Below the pieces are notes generated by a model. That model was given only the letters and a program-made list of their open reading frames with translations, searched no databases and was not told the origin of the DNA. 64,000 bases of DNA from Erythrobacter sp047872805 (GTDB taxonomy: Bacteria; Pseudomonadota; Alphaproteobacteria; Sphingomonadales; Sphingomonadaceae). The position numbers and the translations under genes were made by a program. Of the stretch, positions 58,301-64,000 are shown in pieces (positions within the stretch are counted from its first letter, which is position 1; each line of letters begins with the position of its first letter). Where the stretch lies: assembly GCF_047872805.1 (NCBI RefSeq), contig NZ_JBLQUK010000007.1, positions 1-64,000 of the forward strand. The letters are read 5' to 3'.

Positions 58301-59308
58301 ATGGAAATTGAGGGGGCCAGCAAAGACAATCTTTCACCGCCGCGCAGCGCGTTGACGGCGGCATTGCTGCTCGCGGCCTTGCTGGCGGGGAATGTGGCGC
58401 TGGCGCTTGGCCCATGGTTTGTCCGCGAAGCTGATACCGGCCCGGTGAGCGCGGGGTTCTGGCGCCTGTTCCTGGCATTGCCGTTTCTGATCGTGTTCGC
58501 GCGGGCCAGCGGTCAACGGCTGGGCGGGATGCCGCCGCGCACTTTGGCGCTGGTGGCGCTGGGCGCGGTGACCTTTGCGCTGGATCTGGCGAGCTGGCAT
58601 GTCGGGATTGGCATGACGCGGCTGGGCAATGCGACGCTGTTCGGCAATGCCGGGTCGATCATCCTGTTGTTCTGGGGATTTATCATCGCCCGGATGCTGC
58701 CACGCGGTGCGGAGTGGCTGGCGATCGTATGCGCGCTGGGCGGGGCGGCGATCCTGATGGGTCGCAGCCTTGAAATATCGCCGCTATCGCTGGCGGGCGA
58801 TCTGTTCTGCCTTGCCGCAGGGGTGCTCTACGCAGTGTATCTGCTCACCTTGCAAGGCGCGCGCGCGCGTTTCGGATCATGGAGCCTGTTGGTGTGGGTC
58901 AGCGTGTTTGCCTGCCCGGTGCTATTGGCGCTGGCGCTGGCGCTGGGTGAGCCGGTGTGGCCGACCGACTGGACCCCGGTGGTGGGCCTGTTCGTGGTCA
59001 GCCAGCTGATCGGGCAGGGCCTTTTGGTCTATGCGCTGGCGCATTTTCCTCCGCTGGTGATCGGGCTCGCGCTGCTGACTCAGCCTGCGGTCGCGGCGCT
59101 ATATGGCTGGCTGGCCTTCGGCGAGGTTTTGACGCCGCTGGATATAGCCGGGATGGTGCTGCTGGGAAGCGCGCTGGTGGTGGCGCGGGCGAGCACGAGG
59201 AAAGCGGGGCCGGGGATGGTGACTGCGCCTACCTCGTCACCCCAGCCTTCCCCGTCACCCCAGCGAAAGCTGGGGTCTCAAGCGTCAGGTGACGAGGCCA
59301 ACCCATGA
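58301..59308 (+). CDS. EamA/DMT-family transporter
   Basis: 335 residues with ten hydrophobic helices and two EamA halves (about 10-140 and 160-300); the pattern SAGFWRLFLALPFLIVF and LTQPAVAALYGWLAFGEVLTPLDIAGMVLLGSALV is typical of this family. The last 25 or so residues (SSPQPSPSPQRKLGSQASG) come from a REP-like palindrome, not from a transporter domain, and the stop overlaps the GIY-YIG start as ATGA. Confidence 0.92.
   Translation: MEIEGASKDNLSPPRSALTAALLLAALLAGNVALALGPWFVREADTGPVSAGFWRLFLALPFLIVFARASGQRLGGMPPRTLALVALGAVTFALDLASWHVGIGMTRLGNATLFGNAGSIILLFWGFIIARMLPRGAEWLAIVCALGGAAILMGRSLEISPLSLAGDLFCLAAGVLYAVYLLTLQGARARFGSWSLLVWVSVFACPVLLALALALGEPVWPTDWTPVVGLFVVSQLIGQGLLVYALAHFPPLVIGLALLTQPAVAALYGWLAFGEVLTPLDIAGMVLLGSALVVARASTRKAGPGMVTAPTSSPQPSPSPQRKLGSQASGDEANP
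59232..59297. repeat. left REP-like element, extended palindrome
   Basis: The outer 9-bp arms CCTCGTCAC (59232-59240) and GTGACGAGG (59289-59297) enclose the 36-bp core 59252-59287. The core contains CCCCAGC-GAAA-GCTGGGG plus the tail TCTCAAGCGTCA. A partial extra copy (CGTCACCCCAGC) begins at 59235. Confidence 0.85.
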
Positions 59309-59598
59309 AGCGAGGCGGTCATGTCTACATCATGACCAACAAGCGATATGGCGTGTTGTATGTGGGCGTGACTGCCGACCTCGCGGCACGCGCTACTCAA
59401 CACCGCGAAGGAACAGGTGGCGAGTTCACGTCGAAATACAGGTGCACCCGCCTCGTCTATGTCGAGGAGTTCGCGACCATCGAAGAGGCCATAACGCGCG
59501 AAAAAGCAATGAAAGCATGGAAGCGTGAATGGAAGATCGAAGCGATTGAGGAACAGAACCCGACTTGGGATGATCTCTATCTCAAACTGCTCGCGTGA
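59305..59598 (+). CDS. GIY-YIG nuclease, small stand-alone type
   Basis: 97 residues. The GIY element is HVYIM, the YIG element VLYVGVT, a conserved Arg lies in LAARATQHREG, and TREKAMKAWKREWKIEAIEE follows with the Glu that completes the catalytic core. It matches the short GIY-YIG (UPF0213-like) family found widely in bacteria. It begins inside the stop of the EamA gene. Its own TGA is the first three bases of the right REP repeat. The pair of inverted repeats suggests a mobile or selfish unit, but no transposase is present. Confidence 0.93.
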   Translation: MKRGGHVYIMTNKRYGVLYVGVTADLAARATQHREGTGGEFTSKYRCTRLVYVEEFATIEEAITREKAMKAWKREWKIEAIEEQNPTWDDLYLKLLA

Positions 59599-59631
59599 CG
59601 CCTGAGACCCCAGCTTTCGCTGGGGTGACGG
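59596..59631. repeat. right REP-like element, inverted copy
   Basis: 36 bp whose reverse complement differs at one base from 59252-59287. It begins with the TGA stop of the GIY-YIG gene and contains CCCCAGC-TTTC-GCTGGGG. Confidence 0.9.
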
Positions 59632-59661
59632 ATTAAGAGAGCAAGCGCCAAACCCACACCA

Positions 59662-59687
59662 CGTCATGCCAGCGAAAGCTGGTATCT
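59662..59687. repeat. third, degenerate REP-like copy
   Basis: Reads CGTCATGCCAGCGAAAGCTGG, then TATCT. It has the same orientation as the left element, with mismatches in the stem edges. It lies 9 bp before the next gene's 3' end. Confidence 0.8.
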
Positions 59688-59695
59688 AGGGCAGC

Positions 59696-59956
59696 TTAAA
59701 TGATAAAACTGAGTGCGGAAGCAGCAATGGCGATTGTGGAAATGACCAAGGAAAGTCGCGCCAGTCGCGTTGACTGACGTGAAGTCAGTTCGTGCTGCGC
59801 AAACTCAAGTTGCTGACTCAGCGAATTGACGTTGGGTCCGACGCTATTCAGATAGCCTTTGAGCGTATCTTGGCATTCGACAACCAATGCCTTGATCTCT
59901 TTATCAGACATTTCGAACACATTCGCAGATGCAAGTTCCTGAAAATTCCTAGACAA
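59696..59956 (-). CDS. small C-terminal-anchored membrane protein
   Basis: 86 residues. A helical, charged N-terminal part (NFQELASANVF, SDKEIKALVVECQ) with heptad-like spacing is followed by a single hydrophobic C-terminal segment SLVISTIAIAASALSFII. No known family recognised. Composition is lower in GC, and its 3' end is next to the REP cluster. Could be a recently acquired or poorly conserved gene. Confidence 0.5.
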   Translation of the reverse strand: MSRNFQELASANVFEMSDKEIKALVVECQDTLKGYLNSVGPNVNSLSQQLEFAQHELTSRQSTRLARLSLVISTIAIAASALSFII

Positions 59957-59968
59957 AACCCTACCCCC

Positions 59969-60970
59969 TCAATCCCCGCTAAACGGCACCTTGCCCAAGT
60001 CCCCCAGCCCGACAGTCCCGCCTGCCATTTCCAGCATCCGGTCGAGACTGCGTTTCGCTTTGAGCCTGATCTCTTCCTCGATCTCAATGCGCGGGGTCAG
60101 GTCGCGCAGTGCGGTGTACATTTTCTCCATCGTGTTCAGCGCCATGTAGGGGCAGATATTGCAGTTGCAGTTGCCGTCCTCGCCGGGCGCGCCGATGAAA
60201 GTCTTTTCGGGCAGCGCCTTTTCCATCTGGTGCATGATGTGCGGCTCGGTCGCGACGATCAGCGTGTCGCCTTCAAAGCTCTGCGCGAATTTCAGGATGC
60301 CGCTGGTCGAGCCGACATAATCGGCGTGGTCGATGATCGCGGGCGGGCATTCGGGGTGCGCGGCCACCGGCGCGCCGGGGTGCTGCTCTTTCAGCTTGAG
60401 CAGCTCGGTTTCGCTGAAAGCCTCATGCACAATACACACGCCCGGCCAGAGCAGCATCTCGCGGTCAAACTTGCGGCTCAGCCAGCCGCCAAGGTGGCGA
60501 TCCGGGCCAAAGATGATCTTCTGGTCCTTGGGGATCTGGGACAGGATCGTTTCGGCGCTGGAACTGGTGACGATCACATCGGAGAGCGCCTTAACCTCGG
60601 TCGAGCAATTGATATAGGTCAGCGCGATGTGATCGGGATGCGCTTCACGGAAAGCGCGAAATTTATCGGGCGGGCAGCTGTCTTCGAGGCTGCACCCGGC
60701 GTCCATGTCGGGCAGGATCACGGTTTTTTGCGGGGAAAGGATCTTGGCCGTGTCAGCCATGAATTTCACGCCGCAAAACAGGATCACATCCGCGTCGGTC
60801 TCTGCCGCCTTGCGCGACAATTCGAGGCTGTCGCCGACGAAATCGGCAATGTCCTGAATATCCGGGGTCTGGTAATAATGCGCGAGGATCACCGCATTGC
60901 GTGTCTGGCGCAGTCGGTTGATCTCTGCCAGCAGATCGTCGCCGGTGGGAATTTTGGTTTCAATGCTCAT
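59969..60970 (-). CDS. nadA: quinolinate synthase NadA
   Basis: 333 residues, three alpha-beta domains. Motifs include VILAHYYQTPDIQDIADFVGDSL, FCGVKFMADTAKIL, CSLEDSCPPDKF, INCSTEVKALSDVIVTSS and GEDGNCNCNICPYMALN near residue 280. The conserved cysteines hold a [4Fe-4S] cluster. NadA condenses iminoaspartate with dihydroxyacetone phosphate to make quinolinate for NAD. Its partner nadB is not in the window. Confidence 0.96.
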   Translation of the reverse strand: MSIETKIPTGDDLLAEINRLRQTRNAVILAHYYQTPDIQDIADFVGDSLELSRKAAETDADVILFCGVKFMADTAKILSPQKTVILPDMDAGCSLEDSCPPDKFRAFREAHPDHIALTYINCSTEVKALSDVIVTSSSAETILSQIPKDQKIIFGPDRHLGGWLSRKFDREMLLWPGVCIVHEAFSETELLKLKEQHPGAPVAAHPECPPAIIDHADYVGSTSGILKFAQSFEGDTLIVATEPHIMHQMEKALPEKTFIGAPGEDGNCNCNICPYMALNTMEKMYTALRDLTPRIEIEEEIRLKAKRSLDRMLEMAGGTVGLGDLGKVPFSGD

Positions 60971-61036
60971 GAGGTGACCCCGCTAATATTCATGGCGCGG
61001 ACATAGGCATTGCTGTGAGGCTTTTCGAGCCTAAAG

Positions 61037-61825
61037 TCAGCCGGGCATTGGCACCGTTGTATCTGCTTGCATCAGACCCGTCGCATAGTCGGTTATGCCG
61101 ACGTTCAGCCCGACCCCATTGGCAATCGCATAGATCACCGCGACGCCTGCGACGATCAGCAAGCTTGCCGGATGCACGCGTCCGCTCGCGCGGCGATCAA
61201 GCACCAGCAGGAGCACGGCAATCCCGATATGGACGGCAAAGCGAAACAGCTCGAAAGCTTCCCGATTGGCTAGAATTGCGGGGAAGGCCGCGTCCGGTCC
61301 GCCCAGCGCGGGGATGATGAGGAACGGCAGGGTGCGGCCCAGCACCGGCTCGTAGATCATCACCATCGAACCCAGCATCAGCCGTTTGTGCCAATCGGTC
61401 CGCTTGCGCAGCATCACCGCGCCGCCCACGAACAGGGCGAACATCGCGATGTTGGCATAGCCGAGCATCAGGAAATAGCCCGGCGGAAAGATCGGCGGAA
61501 CGCGGCCCGCTGCGAATGTAGCGAGGATCGCCGTAATGCCGGTGACCACGGCCAAGATTGCGAGCGCGGCTCCGGCGCGGCCAAGCTGGCGGTGGACTGC
61601 AATATTGCCGCTGGTTGCCAGCGTCACCTGCGCGGCAAACACCCCCAGCCACAGCGTCATCACCGCCGCATGGACATGCGTCGCCATTGGCATGGCGGTA
61701 ATGTCCGTTATCCCGGCAAGGTTGAACGCAGCAAAACCGAGCGCGGCGATGGCCGCAAGCGTCAGGCCAGATCGCCGAAAATAGGAATTCTGCGCCGCAA
61801 AAACCTGCGCGGATGTCGTCGCCAT
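61037..61825 (-). CDS. multi-pass membrane protein of unknown function
   Basis: 262 residues, six or seven helices, with THVHAAVMTLWLGVFAAQV, IAVHRQLGRAGAALAI and DWHKRLMLGSMVMIYEP. The spacing of His residues across helices 1, 2 and 4 resembles a membrane metal- or haem-binding family. Similar pattern to 56240-56986, though overall sequence is divergent. Starts 102 bp from the next gene downstream on the same strand. Role not known. Confidence 0.65.
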   Translation of the reverse strand: MATTSAQVFAAQNSYFRRSGLTLAAIAALGFAAFNLAGITDITAMPMATHVHAAVMTLWLGVFAAQVTLATSGNIAVHRQLGRAGAALAILAVVTGITAILATFAAGRVPPIFPPGYFLMLGYANIAMFALFVGGAVMLRKRTDWHKRLMLGSMVMIYEPVLGRTLPFLIIPALGGPDAAFPAILANREAFELFRFAVHIGIAVLLLVLDRRASGRVHPASLLIVAGVAVIYAIANGVGLNVGITDYATGLMQADTTVPMPG

Positions 61826-61927
61826 GGATTACCCCCCATTCGGGCCACCGAACAGCCCCGCAACCCAGCAAACTTGTGCCCCAATTCGCGCCTTGGTGCA
61901 AATGGCGGGGCGGGCTCGGCGCTTCGT

Positions 61928-62617
61928 CTATTCGGGAGCGCCAGCAAACCGCACTTTGACCCGCGCGCGTTCATGGCCAGCGATTTGCAGCGGCACGGCA
62001 AGGTTCTGGCGCACCGCCTCGCGCGCAGCGGTGCGGGCAAGGGCGAGCACTTCGGAGTTCTTCGCAAAGGCCAGTGCCTTGTCGCGCGCGATCCGTGAAT
62101 TGCTTTCCGACAGCAATTGCTGCGATCCGCCGGTGTTGAGCAGACCGTCGGTGAAAATGCGCGCGCTTGCCTCGTCAAGATTGGGCGCGGAGGTCTGCAA
62201 TTGCGGCAGAGTCACGGTCAGCGTCTGGCTTTCCTCGTCCCATGCAAAATCGTCTGTATCCATGCCCGACAGGTCGAGCCGGTAGTCGATGCTGGCCGGG
62301 ATGATCGCGGCCTGTCGCACGCGGCGGAGCGTGATTGGCCCGACCGTCTGTTCATATTCGCTTTCGGCCACGACTTCAAAGCGGCTGGCGAACACGACCA
62401 AGGAATTTTGCCGTTCAAACGCGAGCATCGCGCTGGCGACCGGATCGCCTTCTTCCTGATAGAAATAGGCGCGCCAGCCGAGGCCCAGCGCCGCGATCAG
62501 CAGCACCGCAGCGAGCAGCGCCAGCGCAGCCTCTCCGCGCCCCGACAATATGCCTCGCTCGCGGGTCATTGGCGGCAGGATTTGCGTGTCTGTTTGCGGT
62601 TTCAGATCGTCCGCCAA
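61928..62617 (-). CDS. DUF4230 membrane-anchored protein
   Basis: 229 residues. One membrane helix (about 30-50, ALALLAAVLLIAALGLGW) then the DUF4230 domain with QNSLVVFASRFEVVAESEYEQTVG, LRRVRQAAIIPASIDYRLDL, and LPQLQTSAPNLDEAS, and a long C-terminal helix with SNSRIARDKALAFAKNSEVLALARTAAREAVRQNL. The function of the family is unknown. It overlaps the upstream hydrolase gene by 16 bp and is probably co-transcribed. Confidence 0.82.
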   Translation of the reverse strand: MADDLKPQTDTQILPPMTRERGILSGRGEAALALLAAVLLIAALGLGWRAYFYQEEGDPVASAMLAFERQNSLVVFASRFEVVAESEYEQTVGPITLRRVRQAAIIPASIDYRLDLSGMDTDDFAWDEESQTLTVTLPQLQTSAPNLDEASARIFTDGLLNTGGSQQLLSESNSRIARDKALAFAKNSEVLALARTAAREAVRQNLAVPLQIAGHERARVKVRFAGAPE

Positions 62618-63480
62618 ATTTCGCCCTCCTTTGCGGCGACTCCGCGTTTCTCGAGGTCGATCAGATGCGCGGTCACGCTCATTTCGGCGGCCGGGATAAG
62701 GCGCGGGTCGAGCCCCTTGTACATCTCCGGAATGAAGGCTGTGGCACTGCGCGCCTGTTCTCCCATCAAACGCACGATCTGATTTTCGCGCTGACGCCGG
62801 TGGCCGATCATGCCGCGCACCAATTGGCGCGGTTTCTCGATCGCGGCCCCGTGCGCGGAATGGTAGACACGGTCTTCGCGCGCCATCAGTTTCTCTAGGC
62901 TCGCCATGTAATCACCCATGTCGCCATCTGGCGGGATCACGACGCTCGTGGACCAGCCCATGACGTGATCGCCGGTGAACAGCGCGCCGCTTTCCTCCAG
63001 CGCGAAACAAAGATGGTTCGAGGTGTGGCCGGGTGTCGCCACGGCGGTCAGGGTCCAGCCGGTGCCGCGCATTGCCTCACCATCTTCCAGCACCCGGTCG
63101 GGCGCATAGGTGGGGTCAAAGGCTTCATCGGCACGCGGTAGATTGCTTTTAAGCACCAGCGGTGCGCAGCCGACCACGGGCGCGCCTGTGCGCGCCGAAA
63201 GCGGCGCGGCGGCGGGCGAATGGTCGCGGTGCGTGTGGGTGCACATGATCGCCAGCACCACGCGGTTGCCGATCGCCGCCTCAATGGCGTCCAGATGCGC
63301 CGCTTCATCCGGCCCTGGATCAATCACCGCACAATCCGGCCCGTCTTGCTGCCCCACAACGTAAGTCTGCGTGCCGGTGTAGGTGTAGGGTGAGGGATTG
63401 GGTGCAAGCACGCGCACCACCAGCGGTTCCAGCTGATCGGCCAGCCCGGTCGGCCAAGGTTTGGGGGGAATATTTGCCAT
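62602..63480 (-). CDS. metallo-beta-lactamase-fold hydrolase
   Basis: 292 residues from ATG 63480. Metal motif CTHTHRDHSPAA (HxHxDH), then GHTSNHLCF, LFTGDHVMGWSTSVV with the third His and Asp, and a C-terminal HSAHGAAIEKP. The helical C-terminus is typical of LACTB2-like hydrolases. Possible RNase or thioesterase-type activity; substrate not predictable. Divergent from glpK with 56 bp between starts. Confidence 0.88.
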   Translation of the reverse strand: MANIPPKPWPTGLADQLEPLVVRVLAPNPSPYTYTGTQTYVVGQQDGPDCAVIDPGPDEAAHLDAIEAAIGNRVVLAIMCTHTHRDHSPAAAPLSARTGAPVVGCAPLVLKSNLPRADEAFDPTYAPDRVLEDGEAMRGTGWTLTAVATPGHTSNHLCFALEESGALFTGDHVMGWSTSVVIPPDGDMGDYMASLEKLMAREDRVYHSAHGAAIEKPRQLVRGMIGHRRQRENQIVRLMGEQARSATAFIPEMYKGLDPRLIPAAEMSVTAHLIDLEKRGVAAKEGEIWRTI

Positions 63481-63536
63481 GCGCTTGCATATGGAGGGGG
63501 GAATGGGACATGTCACGCCTCAGAAAGAGGAACTTG

Positions 63537-64000
63537 ATGAGCGACTATATCCTTGTCCTGGATGAAGGCACCACTTCGACCCGCGCCATGCTGTTTGCCA
63601 GCGACGGCACGCTGGCTGCGAGCGCGCAGGCGGAATTGACGCAGCATTACCCGCAAGGCGGCTGGGTCGAACACGACGCGGCAGAAATCTGGGACAAGAC
63701 GCTCGCCTGCGCATTGGAAGTGATCCCCAAGGCGGGCGGCCCGGCGATGATCGCGGGGCTGGGAATTACCAATCAGCGCGAAACGGTGGTGGCCTGGGAC
63801 AAGGAAAGCGGCGAGCCGCTGACCCGCGCGATTGTCTGGCAGGACCGGCGGACAGAGCCGTTCTGCCTTGCCTTGCGTCAAGCGGGACATGAGGCGGAGG
63901 TGCAACGCCGCACCGGATTGATGCTCGACCCCTATTTCTCGGGCACCAAGATGCGCTGGATGCTCGACAATGTGCCTGCGGTGCGCGCGGCGGCGGATGC
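63537..64000 (+). CDS. glpK: glycerol kinase, N-terminal part
   Basis: The first 155 residues before the right edge. MSDYILVLDEGTTSTRAMLF contains the ATP-binding DxGTTS element, WVEHDAAEIWDKT follows, and GLGITNQRETVVAWDKESG and IVWQDRRTE give glycerol-binding residues. The family phosphorylates glycerol to sn-glycerol 3-phosphate. AAAGAGGA is 5-12 bp before the ATG at 63537. The rest lies outside the window. Confidence 0.93.
   Translation, partial: MSDYILVLDEGTTSTRAMLFASDGTLAASAQAELTQHYPQGGWVEHDAAEIWDKTLACALEVIPKAGGPAMIAGLGITNQRETVVAWDKESGEPLTRAIVWQDRRTEPFCLALRQAGHEAEVQRRTGLMLDPYFSGTKMRWMLDNVPAVRAAAD

Overview
The window looks like a high-GC chromosomal segment of an alphaproteobacterium in the order Sphingomonadales, most likely the family Erythrobacteraceae. 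Supporting this are a complete rrn operon in the order 16S, tRNA-Ile, tRNA-Ala, 23S, 5S, tRNA-fMet with alphaproteobacterial 16S features. Several genes typical of the group are also present: an EipA-type DUF1134 protein, a COQ9-family protein, a ubiquinol-cytochrome c chaperone next to a YceD-family (DUF177) protein, and an Atm1-like ABC exporter. The assignment rests on reading the sequence, not on a database search.

Left edge (1-570): the end of an IS3-family insertion sequence interrupts a tyrosine integrase that lies just downstream of tRNA-Ser(GCT), the scar of a tRNA-targeted mobile element. Positions 855-14756 are mostly core genes: EipA-like envelope protein, class I aminotransferase, GNAT acetyltransferase, an 800-residue curlin-repeat (amyloid-type) secreted protein followed by an OmpA-like protein, riboflavin genes ribD/ribE, a DUF4402 protein, a YgjP-like metallopeptidase, a YcgN-like cysteine-cluster protein, a SCO copper chaperone, an ankyrin protein, COQ9 and ssb. 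A lower-GC serine hydrolase (14963-16003) interrupts this core. Positions 16133-27918 hold yceD, a bc1 chaperone, bamE, the hslVU protease, an ACT protein, an M16 peptidase, the Atm1-like exporter, a tandem retropepsin-like protease and a polysaccharide flippase.

The rrn operon occupies about 28100-33952, with promoter, UP-like A-tract and boxA. Next come an HD hydrolase and a GNAT-like protein of unknown role. A chemotaxis/c-di-GMP block runs on the minus strand from 47117 down to 36285: cheA, cheW, cheY, cheB, cheR, a GGDEF-EAL protein and two chemoreceptors. Many junctions are 4-bp ATGA overlaps, so the che genes probably form one operon controlling motility or surface behaviour.

Positions 47177-63480 carry transporters (MATE, MFS, EamA), a class II aldolase/adducin protein, an orphan [2Fe-2S] oxidoreductase subunit, a TonB siderophore receptor with a likely Fur box, an ArsC-like protein, lipB, an Old Yellow Enzyme, nadA, a DUF4230 protein and a metallo-beta-lactamase-fold hydrolase. 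The start of glpK runs off the right edge.

The most unusual structure is at 59232-59690. A 97-codon GIY-YIG nuclease gene is bracketed by two 36-bp inverted copies of a REP-like palindrome that differ at one base, with a third degenerate copy beyond. The left copy encodes the tail of the upstream transporter and the right copy contains the nuclease stop codon. This looks like a compact nuclease/REP mobile unit. The curlin-repeat gene, which carries an exact 813-bp higher-order period, is the second most notable feature.
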